Part shown: positions 8,661 through 17,779 of the stretch, piece by piece
Layout: each line of letters starts with the position of its first letter
How positions within the stretch are numbered: the first letter of the stretch is position 1
From: an uncultured Caulobacterales bacterium
Lineage (GTDB): Bacteria > Pseudomonadota > Alphaproteobacteria > Caulobacterales > Caulobacteraceae
Assembly: GCA_903900155.1 (NCBI GenBank)
Contig: CAIUMD010000084.1
Span: 1-51,441, forward strand
Reading direction: 5' to 3'
Length of the DNA stretch: 51,441 nt
Notes under the pieces: generated by a model
The model's input: only the letters and a program-made list of their open reading frames with translations
Databases searched by the model: none
What the model was told of the DNA's origin: nothing
Position numbers and translations under genes: made by a program

Positions 8661-8912
8661 TCAGAGCCCTTTCACCGGCTGCTCGAGCTCGTAGACCGCC
8701 TCCAGCACCACCTCGAACTTGGTCCGGAACAGCTCCTGGGCGTCCTGGAGGCCCTGGTTGTAGTAGTGCGGGCCCAGGGTCTCGCTGATGAAGTCCAGCA
8801 GGAACTCGGCGTCGAAACCCTTCACCTCCAGATCCAGCTCGGTCCGCATGTAGTCGGACATCGCGCCCGAAAGCTTGGCGCGGGCAGCCTTGTCAAAGGT
8901 GATCTTGGGCAT
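8661..8912 (-). CDS. DUF2164 family protein
   Basis: 83 residues. It matches DUF2164 in length and pattern: a basic N-terminus, an amphipathic segment RAKLSGAMSDYMRTELDLEV, then FLLDFISETLGPHYYNQGLQDAQELF with the conserved G-P-x-Y-N-Q and D-A. The function of the family is not known. The gene begins 10 nt after the stop of FMO 2, so the two are probably co-transcribed. No signal peptide or membrane segment is seen. Confidence 0.85.
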   Translation of the reverse strand: MPKITFDKAARAKLSGAMSDYMRTELDLEVKGFDAEFLLDFISETLGPHYYNQGLQDAQELFRTKFEVVLEAVYELEQPVKGL

Positions 8913-8922
8913 CGCGAATCCG

Positions 8923-10320
8923 TCAGGAGGCCAGCAGCGGCTCCGTCTTGATCTCAGCCAGGGCGTCGACTGGCAACCCTCCGCCGGCCGCTTTCGCCCG
9001 CGCCTCGCCCTTGGCGATCTCCTTCTTCAGGTCGGCGCAGTAGATGTTGAAGTCGACCTGGATGGTGTGCCGCGCCGAGTCGTAGAACTGGCCCGTGTGG
9101 CGCTCCTCGTCCTTGGCCGTGATCCTCACCATCTCGGCCTCCGACGGCAGGGCGTATTTCCCCGCCAGGTATCCCGCCGCCAGTTTCGCCTGCTGCTCGG
9201 CGAAGTTCACCAGGGTCGGCAGCGGCTGGGCCAGGCCCATGAAGAAGAGGTTCGGGACGCCCGGCTTCATCATCCGCTTGAACAGCGGCAGGCGGTGGTC
9301 GGCGTCCGGCAGCAGGGCCGGGTCGTCGAAGAACGGGAAGCTGATCTTGTACCCTGTCGCGAAGACGATGGCGTCGACGTCCTCGACGCTGTCGTCGGCG
9401 AAGCGGACGCGCTTGCCCTCCAGCGCCTTGATCGCCGGCTTGAACTTGATGTCGCCGCAGCCGGCCCGGGTCAGGAACTCGCCCGAGACCGACGGGTGGG
9501 CCTCCAGCGGCTCGTGGTCGGGTTTCGGCAGGCCGTAGTCTTCCATTCTACCAATAGCTTGCTTGATCACCGAGCGCGCCAGCTTCAGGCCCAGGGCTTT
9601 GGGCATCCAGGCGGGCATGGCCGACTTATCGGCCGGCTTGCCGTTCAGATATTTGGGAAACACCCAGACCCCGCGCCGGGCCGAGACCCAGAGGTTCTTG
9701 GCGATCGGCCGCTGGGAGAGCTCGCTGGCGATGTCCATGGCCGAGTTGCCCATACCGACCACCACGACGTTCTTGCCGCGCATGTCGACCGGATCGAAGG
9801 GGTCGGAATAGGCGTGGGCGTGGAAGGCCGGGCCGTCGAACTCGCCCGGATATTCCGGCGTGCGCGGGTCCCAGTGGTGGCCGTTGCAGACGAACAGGAC
9901 GTCATAGAGTCGCGTCTCGCCGGTCGACAGCGTCACCGACCACAGGCCCTCGTCGGTGCGGCGCGCGCTCGAAACGCGGGTGTTGAAGGTGATCGACTCG
10001 CGCAGGCCGAAGTGGTCGACATAGTCCTTGAAGTACTGGAAGAGCTGCGCGTGATGCGGGAAGTCCGGCCAGTCCTTCGGCACGGGGAAATCCTCGAAGG
10101 CCAGCCGCCACTTGGACGTGTCGATGTGCAGGCTCTCGTAGCAGGCCGACATCCCGTTGGGGTTCTTGAAGTACCAGTTGCCCCCGATCTCGTCGGACAT
10201 CTCGAAGCAGTCGTAGGGGACGCCGAAGTCCCTCAGCCGCTTGATCGTGGTGAAGCCGCTGCAGCCCGCGCCGATGACGCATGCCTTGGGGAGGCGGTTT
10301 TGGGGGAGCCTGGTCGTCAT
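8923..10320 (-). CDS. flavin-containing monooxygenase (FMO/BVMO-like) 2
   Basis: 465 residues. FAD motif GAGCSGFTT near residue 17, FMO fingerprint FDGPAFHAHAYSDP, NADPH motif GMGNSAMD, and ATGYKISFPF near the C-terminus. The order and spacing match the paralogue at 7045-8469. Expected to be an NADPH-dependent oxygenase of unknown substrate. AGGAGG directly precedes the start. The start region also contains the 16-bp element shared with FMO 1 and an inverted repeat CCTGA-N11-TCAGG (about 10329-10349) that would overlap the Shine-Dalgarno, a good position for a repressor. Confidence 0.9.
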   Translation of the reverse strand: MTTRLPQNRLPKACVIGAGCSGFTTIKRLRDFGVPYDCFEMSDEIGGNWYFKNPNGMSACYESLHIDTSKWRLAFEDFPVPKDWPDFPHHAQLFQYFKDYVDHFGLRESITFNTRVSSARRTDEGLWSVTLSTGETRLYDVLFVCNGHHWDPRTPEYPGEFDGPAFHAHAYSDPFDPVDMRGKNVVVVGMGNSAMDIASELSQRPIAKNLWVSARRGVWVFPKYLNGKPADKSAMPAWMPKALGLKLARSVIKQAIGRMEDYGLPKPDHEPLEAHPSVSGEFLTRAGCGDIKFKPAIKALEGKRVRFADDSVEDVDAIVFATGYKISFPFFDDPALLPDADHRLPLFKRMMKPGVPNLFFMGLAQPLPTLVNFAEQQAKLAAGYLAGKYALPSEAEMVRITAKDEERHTGQFYDSARHTIQVDFNIYCADLKKEIAKGEARAKAAGGGLPVDALAEIKTEPLLAS

Positions 10321-10331
10321 CGCGCCCTCCT

Positions 10332-10347
10332 GACTTATCGTTGTTCA
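10332..10347 (-). promoter_or_regulatory. shared 16-bp element upstream of FMO 2
   Basis: Same TGAACAACGATAAGTC 16-mer as at 8500-8515, here only 11 nt from the start codon and inside an inverted repeat CCTGA-N11-TCAGG. Confidence 0.45.
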
Positions 10348-10389
10348 GGACTGTATCGGCGTTATGCGAACCGGCAAGCGGCCCTTAGG

Positions 10390-10707
10390 TCAGCGGAAGC
10401 GCGGCGCGGCGTAGGTGGCCTTGCACGAGGCCGCGCACTGGGCGTAGAGGCTGCCGCACGTACCGTCTTCGCTGTCGGCGCCGCAGAAATAGAGCTGCTT
10501 GGCGCACGAGGCCCGGCATTGGCCGGCGTCGCCGCCGGGACGCTGCGAGGCCAGCGGGATCATCGGCTGCAGCACGTAGTTCTGGGTGTCGACCGGCGCC
10601 TGCGAGGCGACGGCCACGGGCTTGGACGGCGCCTTGGCGGCGACCTTCTGCGCCAAGGCAGGGCCGGCGGTGGTCAAGATCAGCAGGGCGAGCAAGGCGC
10701 GGCGCAT
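10390..10707 (-). CDS. small secreted Cys-rich protein, unknown function
   Basis: 105 residues with a Sec signal peptide (MRRALLALLILTTAGPALAQ, cleavage after ALA). The mature part is Ala/Pro-rich, followed by six cysteines in the last 45 residues (CxxxC, then C, C, C and CxxxxC-like spacing). That pattern suggests up to three disulphides in the periplasm or outside the cell. No known family recognised. No clear Shine-Dalgarno precedes the ATG. It sits between FMO 2 and the carotenoid oxygenase on the same strand. Confidence 0.65.
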   Translation of the reverse strand: MRRALLALLILTTAGPALAQKVAAKAPSKPVAVASQAPVDTQNYVLQPMIPLASQRPGGDAGQCRASCAKQLYFCGADSEDGTCGSLYAQCAASCKATYAAPRFR

Positions 10708-10761
10708 GATCCGGGAGGGTAGGGGAACGTGGTGAAGGGGCGGTTAACCATAATCCCAGCG

Positions 10762-10862
10762 TGTCATCCCGGCCGCAGCGCAGCGGAGAGCCGGGACCCA
10801 GGGGCGACCGCTCTACGCTTAGCTGGGTCCCGGATAGCCTCTACGAGGCTTCCGGGATGACA
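10762..10862. repeat. TGTCATCCCGG-type palindromic element, copy 2
   Basis: Ends TGTCATCCCGG and CCGGGATGACA with an inner imperfect repeat (GAGAGCCGGGACCC and TGGGTCCCGGATAG). Its right end runs into the carotenoid oxygenase gene and supplies the last six codons and the stop of that gene. Confidence 0.88.
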
Positions 10863-12310
10863 CGGGTCAGCATCTCCCGCCCCGCCCACACCGAATGCGT
10901 CCCGCTGCTCAGCTTGTGCGGCAAGGCCACCCGGCAGACGATCTGGAACGTCTTGGCGTCGACGATCGCGCACTCGGAGGTCCCGCGGTTCTCGTCGATC
11001 AGGAAGCTGACCAGATAGCCGTCGTCCTCGTCGACCGCCCCGGCCTTCGGCGCGAACGGGGCCTCGCTGGCATAGACGCCCTCCGGCAGCTTGATCTCCC
11101 AGCTCTCCCCCGTCTCCAGGTCGTGCTTGACGAAGCCGTTGAACAGGAACCAGCCCGGCTTGCTCGTCGTCGAATAGGCGTAGCGGTACGGCTTGCCGGC
11201 GTATTTTGGATTGAACATGCCGAACTCCAGCACCCGCTCGTCCAGATGCTTTTCGCTCGTTTCGCCGGTCGCCAGGTTGAAGCGCCAGCGGTGCAGCTTC
11301 GAGCAGAAGCTGTGCTCGTCCAGGTAGGCCATCAGGTGGCTGTGGCCCTCGGGCGCGATCTCCAGCGGGCGGGGGATCGGATTCTCCTGGAAGTAGCCGT
11401 CCAGCACCACCTCGTCGCCGTCTTCGTACGCGTTCAGCCAATGCAGCACATAGGTCGGCTGGGCCTCGAACCAGCGCGGTTCGCCGCCCTCGCGCGGGAC
11501 CAGGGCAAAGCGCGACGGCAGGCCCTTGTGCAGGCGCACGGCGTGGACGCCCTTGGCCATCAGGTCCTGGTCCCAGAACACCGGCAGGTCGTTGAGGATC
11601 GCGTATTTCGACGAGAAGGCCATGTCGTGGGGCAGGCGCGGGCCGGGCAGCGGCACGCCCTGATAGACGCTGCGCTTGCCGCTCGGATCGACCACGCCGT
11701 AGTGCATGTAGGGCCAGGTCTTGGAGTAGTTGAAGAACATCAGCTGGCCGGTCGCCTCGTCGACCTTGGGGTGGGCCGAGACGCCCTCCAGCGGAGCCCA
11801 GGCCGCGACGCCCAGGTTCTCGAGGGTCAGGGGATCGAGCCGATAGGCCTCGCCGCACTGGTAGAAGGTGGCGATGGCCTCGCCATTGTGGACGACGATG
11901 TCGGTGCTGGCGGTGTCCTTCAGCCCGCCATGGGCGCCGAAGCCGGGCAGCTTCGAGGTCCCCGGTCCGTCCATCAGCCCGCCCCACAGACCCTGGCCGG
12001 CCTCCTGCTCGGCCTCGAAACACCGTGTGCGGATGAAGCGGTTGCGATAGGCAGCCTCGCCGCCCTTGAACTCGATCGCATGCACCATGCCGTCGCCGTC
12101 GAACGGGTGGTAGCGGCCGACCGGGTCGTGGACCGGGTTCTCGGTATTGCGCAGATAGACGCCGTCCAGGTCGGCCGGGATCGCGCCTTCCAGCACCTCC
12201 AGGTCCCAGGCGTTGACCTCCTCGTGCAGCGGCGTCCAGGCGCCGGTCATGTACGGGTGGTTGGTCGGCGACAGCGAGGTCCGCACCTTGGGCAGGCGAT
12301 CGACTTTCAT
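10841..12310 (-). CDS. carotenoid/stilbene cleavage oxygenase (RPE65/CCO family)
   Basis: 489-residue seven-bladed propeller oxygenase expected to use a non-haem Fe(II) held by four His to split a C=C bond. Candidate iron ligands lie in SAHPK, LPHDMAF, VLHWLNAYE and SGTHSVW (H472). The HGGLKDTASTDIVVH segment carries a Lys at the place where lignostilbene dioxygenases use a Lys to hold a phenol, so a phenylpropanoid or apocarotenoid substrate is possible. A good Shine-Dalgarno (GAGGAGG) precedes the ATG. The last residues (V484-S489) are encoded by the palindromic element at 10762-10862 and follow the last iron ligand by about 11 residues, so the fold is probably intact. Confidence 0.9.
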   Translation of the reverse strand: MKVDRLPKVRTSLSPTNHPYMTGAWTPLHEEVNAWDLEVLEGAIPADLDGVYLRNTENPVHDPVGRYHPFDGDGMVHAIEFKGGEAAYRNRFIRTRCFEAEQEAGQGLWGGLMDGPGTSKLPGFGAHGGLKDTASTDIVVHNGEAIATFYQCGEAYRLDPLTLENLGVAAWAPLEGVSAHPKVDEATGQLMFFNYSKTWPYMHYGVVDPSGKRSVYQGVPLPGPRLPHDMAFSSKYAILNDLPVFWDQDLMAKGVHAVRLHKGLPSRFALVPREGGEPRWFEAQPTYVLHWLNAYEDGDEVVLDGYFQENPIPRPLEIAPEGHSHLMAYLDEHSFCSKLHRWRFNLATGETSEKHLDERVLEFGMFNPKYAGKPYRYAYSTTSKPGWFLFNGFVKHDLETGESWEIKLPEGVYASEAPFAPKAGAVDEDDGYLVSFLIDENRGTSECAIVDAKTFQIVCRVALPHKLSSGTHSVWAGREMLTRVIPEAS

Positions 12311-12337
12311 GGCGGGTCCTCCTCGTTGGGAAGGACC

Positions 12338-12350
12338 CTGACCTAGTCAG
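12338..12350. promoter_or_regulatory. short palindrome upstream of the carotenoid oxygenase
   Basis: CTGAC-CTA-GTCAG lies 28 nt before the oxygenase ATG and could be an operator half-site pair. The rest of the 12311-12488 gap shows no gene or other clear signal. Confidence 0.25.
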
Positions 12351-12488
12351 TCCTGTTGTGCAAGCTTCTCTTGAGAGCGGCTCAGCAGGATGGCAGGCAG
12401 CACAGACCCAGCCGTGCGGCGACCGTCCAGACCAGGCCGGCGAGGCGCTGGAGCTGATCGTGCGGGGGGCGGACGGGGAGCTGAAAAC

Positions 12489-12509
12489 CCCTCTCTCTAA
12501 GAGAGAGGG
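12489..12509 (-). terminator. hairpin after the sorbosone dehydrogenase-like gene
   Basis: CCCTCTCTC/GAGAGAGGG stem with a very short loop, 8 nt beyond the stop. On the minus strand it is followed by GTTTTC. A plausible intrinsic terminator with a short U-tract. Confidence 0.5.
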
Positions 12510-12516
12510 AGCTCGG

Positions 12517-13839
12517 TCATTTACTCACCCGCCACACCACGTTCCCCACGTCGTCCGCGACCAGCAGCGCCCCGGCGCCGTCCACCGTCACGCCGACCGG
12601 TCGGCCTTGCGCCTTGCCGTCCGCATCCAGGAACCCGGTCAGGAAATCCTCGACCGCGCCCGCCGGCTTTCCCCCGGCGAACGGCACGAAGATCACCTTG
12701 TAGCCGGCCTGCGGATTGCGGTTCCACGATCCGTGCTGGCCGATGAAGATTCCGTCCTTGTAGCGGGCCGGGAAGCTGGCGCCGGTATAGAAGGTCAGGC
12801 CCAGCGAGGCGGTGTGGGCGCCCAGGGCGTAGTCGGGAACCATGGCGCGTTCGACCAGGTCGGGGCGGCGGTCGGCGTCCTTGACCCGCTTGTCGACGTG
12901 GCGGCCGAACCAGCTGTAGGGCCAGCCGTAGAAGCCGCCCTCATGCACCGAGGTCATGTAGTCGGGAACCAGGTCGTCGCCCAGCTCGTCGCGCTCGTTG
13001 ACAGCGGTCCACAGCTCGCCGCCTACCGGGTTCCAGCCCAGGCCGTTGGGATTGCGCAGGCCGCTGGCGAAGACGCGCTTGCTCCCCGTGGTCAGGTCGA
13101 CCTCCAGGATGGCGGCGCGGTCGACCTCGTTGGCCATGCCGTTCTCGCCGACATTGCTGTTGGAGCCTACGGTCGCATAGAGCTTGGTTCCGTCGGGGCT
13201 GGCGATGATGTTCTTGGTCCAGTGGCGGTTGATCGGTCCGCCCGGCAGGTCCGTCACCTTGCGCGGCGCGGCGGTGATCCGGGTCTCGCCGGCCGCATAG
13301 GGGAAGGCGACGATGGCGTCGGTGTTGGCGACGTAGAGGGTGTCGCCGACCAGGGCCATGCCGAACGGCGAATGGAGGCCGGTCAGGAAGGGCGTCTTCA
13401 CCTCGGCCACGCCGTCGTGGTCGGCGTCGCGCAGCAGGGTGATGCGATCGGCGCTGGGCACGGTCGCGCCAGCCTTCTTCATGATGATCTTCTCGAAGAA
13501 GGCCTTGACGCCTTTGGGCGGCTCCTTCTTGGGCGGGGCGTTGCTCTCGGCCACGAGGACGTCGCCATTGGGCAGGACCAGCAGCCAGCGCGGATGGTCC
13601 AGGCCCGTCGCGAACGGCTGCACGCGGAAGCCGGCCGGGGCGCGCGGCGTGACGCCCGCCGGCCAGCCGACCACCTCGGACACCTTCACGGTCGGGATCA
13701 GTGTGCGGGTCGGCTCGGGAAGGGCGGGATTGGGGCCGTAGCCGACGGTGCTGTTCTGCTGGCCGTTACTCCGACCGCAGGCGGCGAGCGCCGCGGCGGC
13801 CGCGCCGACGATCAAGATTTCGCGAACCCGACGACGCAT
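12517..13839 (-). CDS. PQQ-dependent sugar (sorbosone) dehydrogenase-like lipoprotein
   Basis: 440 residues. The lipoprotein signal MRRRVREILIVGAAAAALAAC gives a lipobox with Cys at 21, so the protein is probably membrane-anchored on the periplasmic side. The body is a six-bladed propeller of the soluble glucose/L-sorbosone dehydrogenase type, with repeats such as PRWLLVLPNGDVLVAESN, GLRNPNGLGWNPVGGELW, HEGGFYGWPYSWFG and IFIGQHGSWNRNP. PQQ-dependent oxidation of an aldose or sorbosone is inferred from the family; some members have no proven activity. A clear Shine-Dalgarno (GGGAGAAG) precedes the ATG. It is divergently arranged to the SGNH esterase. Confidence 0.87.
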   Translation of the reverse strand: MRRRVREILIVGAAAAALAACGRSNGQQNSTVGYGPNPALPEPTRTLIPTVKVSEVVGWPAGVTPRAPAGFRVQPFATGLDHPRWLLVLPNGDVLVAESNAPPKKEPPKGVKAFFEKIIMKKAGATVPSADRITLLRDADHDGVAEVKTPFLTGLHSPFGMALVGDTLYVANTDAIVAFPYAAGETRITAAPRKVTDLPGGPINRHWTKNIIASPDGTKLYATVGSNSNVGENGMANEVDRAAILEVDLTTGSKRVFASGLRNPNGLGWNPVGGELWTAVNERDELGDDLVPDYMTSVHEGGFYGWPYSWFGRHVDKRVKDADRRPDLVERAMVPDYALGAHTASLGLTFYTGASFPARYKDGIFIGQHGSWNRNPQAGYKVIFVPFAGGKPAGAVEDFLTGFLDADGKAQGRPVGVTVDGAGALLVADDVGNVVWRVSK

Positions 13840-13970
13840 GGGCGCTTCTCCCTTTCAGCCTGCGTTCAACGCGTAGGGACTTAATATCTATTCGTAGGCG
13901 CGACAGCCGAAAGTGGAAGCCGGTTTCGGCGGCCGTCGCGCCTCAAGAGGAGAGTTGATACGGTTCGACC

Positions 13971-14651
13971 ATGGTGAAGTTCCAGTCCCCAGATTTTGAT
14001 CGTCGCGGTTTGTTGGCCGGCCTTGTCGCCGTGGCCATGCCCGGCGCCGGGCTTGCCGCCAGCCACAAGAAGGCCACGCCCAAGCCGCCGCCGCCGCCCC
14101 CGCCGCCGCCCCTGGTGACGGTGCTGGGCGACTCGATCACGGCGGGGCTGGGGCTCAAGAGCGACATGGCCATGCCCGCGCGGCTGCAGGCGGCGCTGGA
14201 CCGGATGAGCATCAAGTCGCGGGTGCAGGGCTTCGGCGTGCTGGGCGACACCAGCGCCAACGGCCTGGCCCGCGTCGACCGCGTGCCGGCCGAGACGACC
14301 GTCTGCGTGATCGCCCTGGGCGGCAACGACTTGCTGCTGGGCCTGGACCCGTCGATGACCAAGGCCAACCTGCGGGCCATCATCCAGCATCTGAAGAACC
14401 GTGGAGTCCGGGTCGTGCTGGCCGGGGTGACCGCGCCGGCGCTGCTGGGCGTGGCCTATGCCCGGCGCTTCACGGCGCTCTATCCGGACCTGGCCCGCGA
14501 GCAGGGGGTGTTCTATGCGCCGGACTTCTTCACCGGCGTGATCGGCGTCTCGCGCTACATGCAGCGGGATGGGATCCATCCTAACGCTGAGGGCGCAAGG
14601 ATCATCGCGGATCGCCTGGCGCCGGTGGTGGCCCAGGCGTTGAGGGTCTAG
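13971..14651 (+). CDS. exported SGNH/GDSL hydrolase (arylesterase/TesA-like)
   Basis: 226 residues. The N-terminus has a twin-Arg-like motif (FDRRGLLAGLV) and a hydrophobic stretch ending GLAAS, so export by Tat is likely. A run of nine prolines (about residues 43-51) links it to the catalytic domain. Block I is GDSITAG (nucleophile Ser), block III GGND, block V DGIHPN with the Asp/His pair. This order and size match TesA-like lysophospholipase/arylesterases. The natural substrate is unknown. It converges on the RND pump gene, with a shared terminator between them. Confidence 0.9.
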   Translation: MVKFQSPDFDRRGLLAGLVAVAMPGAGLAASHKKATPKPPPPPPPPPLVTVLGDSITAGLGLKSDMAMPARLQAALDRMSIKSRVQGFGVLGDTSANGLARVDRVPAETTVCVIALGGNDLLLGLDPSMTKANLRAIIQHLKNRGVRVVLAGVTAPALLGVAYARRFTALYPDLAREQGVFYAPDFFTGVIGVSRYMQRDGIHPNAEGARIIADRLAPVVAQALRV

Positions 14652-14658
14652 GCGCGGA

Positions 14659-14690
14659 GATGCTCCCCCGCATCGCGGGGGAGCATCTTT
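14659..14690. terminator. bidirectional terminator between convergent genes
   Basis: A 13-bp perfect stem (14659-14671 with 14675-14687, GATGCTCCCCCGC) has a 3-nt loop, TTT on the plus side and an A-rich side for the minus strand. The TAA stop of the RND gene (14691-14689) lies inside the flanking T-tract. Confidence 0.8.
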
Positions 14691-17600
14691 ATTCGATAAT
14701 CGGCTTCGTCGCCGCCACGTGGTGCTGGCCCCCAAACACCCGGTGCATCAGCTTGCCGGTCCGCACCGACAGGCCGTCCATCAGGATGAACACCACCGGG
14801 ATGTAGAGCAGCGACAGCAGGGTCGAGGTGATCAGGCCGCCGATGACCGCGATGGCCATCGGGGCGCGGAACTCGACCTCGGCGCCCAGGCCGATGGCGG
14901 TGGGCAGCATGCCCGCGCCCATGGCCACGGTGGTCATCAGGATCGGCCGGGCCCGTTTGTGGGCGGCGTCCATGATGGCCGTGCGCTTGTCCATGCCGTG
15001 TTCCTTCATGGCCATGATCGCGTACTCGACCAGCAGGATCGAGTTCTTGGCCGCGATGCCCATCAGCATCAGGATCCCGATCAGGGTCGAGATCGAGAAG
15101 CTGGACTTGGCCAGCACCAAGAGGCCGAAGGCGCCGCCGATGGCCAGCGGCAGGGCCACCATGATGGTGATCGGGTGGGCGAAGCTGCGGAACAGCAGCA
15201 CCAGCACGACGTACATCAGCAGGATGCCGGTGATCAGCGAGCCCAGGAAGCCGGTGACCATCTCCTGGATGAACTCGGCGTCGCCGGCGGCCACTTCCTT
15301 GACGCCCGCGGGCAGGGTCTTGACCGAGGGCAGGGCGTGGACCCGCTTGGCCGCCTCGCCGACGACGATGCCGTCCAGCTCGGCGGTGATGGTGGCCACG
15401 CGCGAGCGGTCGCGGCGGTCGACCTGCGAGGGACCGGCGCCGAAGCGGATGTCGGCCACCGCGCTCAGCGGCACGGGACCATTGGCTGACGGCGCCTGCA
15501 GGGTCTGCAGCACGGCGATGTCGCCGCGTGCGTCGTCGTTCAGGCGCAGGCGGATCGGCACCTGGCGGTCGCCCAGATTGTACTTGGGCAGGTTCTGGTC
15601 GACGTCGCCGATGGTGGCCACGCGCACGGCTTGCGAGATAGCGCCGGCCGAGACGCCGGCGCGGGCGGCCTGGTCGGGCTTGGGCGTGACGACGATCTCG
15701 GGACGGGCGATCGAGGCGGTGTTGACCACATGGGCCAGGCCCGGGACCGAGCGCATCTCGGCCTCGACCTTGCGGGCGGCCCCTTCCAGGGCCGGGCCGT
15801 TGTCGCTGACCAGGCTCAGGGTGTAGCCGCTGCCGTCCGAGGGGCCGCCGCCGTTGTTGCCGCCGATGCCGATCCGCGCGCCCGGGATCTGGGCGAACTG
15901 GTCGACCATCTGGCGGCTGAACACCTTCTGGCTGATCCGCTGGCTCTTGTCGGTCAGGTCGGCGGTCACCGAGCCCTTGTTGACGGCGTTGTTGCTGCCG
16001 ACCGAGCTGTAGACGTTGACGACTTCCTTGCGGGCCAGCAGTTCGCGGGTCACGCGCTGCAGGACCGCGTCGGTCTCGTCCAGGGTCGCGCCGGGGGGCA
16101 GTTCGACCGAGAACTGGGCGCGGCCGCGGTCCACCTGCGGCTGGAACTCGAACGGCAGGGCCCCGGCCAGCAGGACCGACACGACGAACATCGGAATGCC
16201 CGTCAGCAGGACTTTCCAGCGGTTGCGCAGGCCCCAGCTCAGGCTCTTCAGATAGGGACCCATCCAGACCGGGTCCTTGTCCTCGTGCTTGGCGTCGGCC
16301 TTGAGCATGTAGGCGCCCATCAGCGGCGTCAGCAGGCGGGCGACCACCAGCGAGAACAGCACCGAGACGCAGGCGGCCAGGGCGAAGGCCTTGAAGAACT
16401 GGCCGACGATGCCGGGCATGAAGCCCACCGGCGCGAACACCGCCACGATGGTGAAGGTGGTGGCCACGACCGCCAGGCCGATCTCGTCGGCCGCCTCCAT
16501 GGCCGCCGCATAGGGGCTTTTGCCCCCGCGCATGTGGCGGACGATGTTCTCGATCTCGACGATGGCGTCGTCGACCAGGATGCCGACGGTCAGCGACAGG
16601 GCCAGCAGGGTGATGCCGTTCAGCGACTGGCCCATCGGCGCCAGCACCGCGAAGGTCGGGAACAGCGACATCGGGATGGCTACGGCGGCCAGCAGGGTGG
16701 CGCGCCAGTCGCGCAGGAACAGCAGCACCACCAGCACGGCCAGGACCGCCCCGATGACCAGGGCTTCCATCGAGGCGATGTAGCTCTCCTCGATATATTT
16801 CGCGTTCGAGGTGATCTCTTCGATCTCGACCTCGGGGTGTTCCTTGTCGAGCTTCTCGACCGCTTTGCGGACCTTTTCGGCGGTCTGCACTTCCGAGGCG
16901 CCGCGCGAGCGGATCATCGAGAAGGTCACGACCTCCTGGCCGTCGTAGCGGGCGCGCGAGCGGGGCTCGGCCCAGCGGTCGGTGACGCTGCCCAGGTCGG
17001 CCAGGCGCACGGCGCCGCCGCCCGCGACGGGCACGCGGGTCTCGCGCAGTTGCTCGACCGAGCCGGCCGCGCCCAGGGTGCGGATGGCGCGTTCGGCGCC
17101 CGAGATGGTCACCCGGCCGCCGGGCAGGTCGGCGTTGGAGCTGACCAGGGCCTGGCTGACGGCGGCGGCGGTGACGCCGCGCGCGGCCAGGCGATCGGGG
17201 TCGAGGGCGAGCTCGATCTCGCGGCTGACGCCGCCCCGGCGGTTGACCTCGCCGATGCCGCGGATGGCCAGCAGGGTGCGGGACACATCGTTGTCGACGA
17301 ACCAGCTGCGCTGCTCGGGCGTCAGGGTCGGAGCCTTGACCACATAGGTGATCAGGTCGTCGCCCGAGATGTCGACGCGGGTGACCCTAGGCTCCTGCAT
17401 GTCCTGGGGCAGCGCGCCGCGCAGGTTGGACATGGCGTTGCGCACGTCATTGGTGACGCGCTCGTGGTCGACGCCCAGCTCGAACTCGATGACCGTGGTC
17501 GAGGCGCCGTCGACGACGGTGGAATTGATGTGGCGAACCTGGCCCAGGCCGGCGATCGAGTCCTCGATCAGGCGGGTGACCTGGGTCTCGAGTTCACTGG

Positions 17601-17769
17601 GCGCGGCGCCGGGGCGCACGGCCGTGACCACGACCAGCGGCAGGTCGACGTCGGGATTGTTGTTGATCCGCATGCTCTTGAAGCTGGCCACGCCGGAGAC
17701 GCAGAGCAGGACGAACAGCAGGATGACGGGGATCGGGTTCTTGATCGCCCAGGACGAGATGTTGCGCAT
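14689..17769 (-). CDS. RND efflux pump inner-membrane transporter (HAE1/AcrB family)
   Basis: 1026 residues. Proton-driven tripartite exporter subunit. Visible: an N-terminal membrane helix; two large periplasmic loops (about 35-335 and 550-860); two sets of membrane helices. The helix-4 motif [18 protein letters not shown] has the paired Asp of the proton relay, and [14 protein letters not shown], the equivalent of the helix-10 Lys segment, is also present. The protein is slightly shorter than AcrB. It starts 10 nt after the adaptor gene stop, so the two form an operon. No outer-membrane channel gene is adjacent, so a TolC-like protein elsewhere is expected. Substrate unknown; it groups by eye with multidrug rather than metal pumps. 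Confidence 0.93.
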   Translation of the reverse strand: MRNISSWAIKNPIPVILLFVLLCVSGVASFKSMRINNNPDVDLPLVVVTAVRPGAAPSELETQVTRLIEDSIAGLGQVRHINSTVVDGASTTVIEFELGVDHERVTNDVRNAMSNLRGALPQDMQEPRVTRVDISGDDLITYVVKAPTLTPEQRSWFVDNDVSRTLLAIRGIGEVNRRGGVSREIELALDPDRLAARGVTAAAVSQALVSSNADLPGGRVTISGAERAIRTLGAAGSVEQLRETRVPVAGGGAVRLADLGSVTDRWAEPRSRARYDGQEVVTFSMIRSRGASEVQTAEKVRKAVEKLDKEHPEVEIEEITSNAKYIEESYIASMEALVIGAVLAVLVVLLFLRDWRATLLAAVAIPMSLFPTFAVLAPMGQSLNGITLLALSLTVGILVDDAIVEIENIVRHMRGGKSPYAAAMEAADEIGLAVVATTFTIVAVFAPVGFMPGIVGQFFKAFALAACVSVLFSLVVARLLTPLMGAYMLKADAKHEDKDPVWMGPYLKSLSWGLRNRWKVLLTGIPMFVVSVLLAGALPFEFQPQVDRGRAQFSVELPPGATLDETDAVLQRVTRELLARKEVVNVYSSVGSNNAVNKGSVTADLTDKSQRISQKVFSRQMVDQFAQIPGARIGIGGNNGGGPSDGSGYTLSLVSDNGPALEGAARKVEAEMRSVPGLAHVVNTASIARPEIVVTPKPDQAARAGVSAGAISQAVRVATIGDVDQNLPKYNLGDRQVPIRLRLNDDARGDIAVLQTLQAPSANGPVPLSAVADIRFGAGPSQVDRRDRSRVATITAELDGIVVGEAAKRVHALPSVKTLPAGVKEVAAGDAEFIQEMVTGFLGSLITGILLMYVVLVLLFRSFAHPITIMVALPLAIGGAFGLLVLAKSSFSISTLIGILMLMGIAAKNSILLVEYAIMAMKEHGMDKRTAIMDAAHKRARPILMTTVAMGAGMLPTAIGLGAEVEFRAPMAIAVIGGLITSTLLSLLYIPVVFILMDGLSVRTGKLMHRVFGGQHHVAATKPIIE

Positions 17770-17779
17770 CAGCCGGTCC

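Noticed and set aside
14080..14115. GCC-rich run as a microsatellite
   Set aside because: It encodes the nine-Pro linker of the SGNH esterase and uses mixed CCG/CCC codons, so it is a coding linker rather than an unstable repeat.
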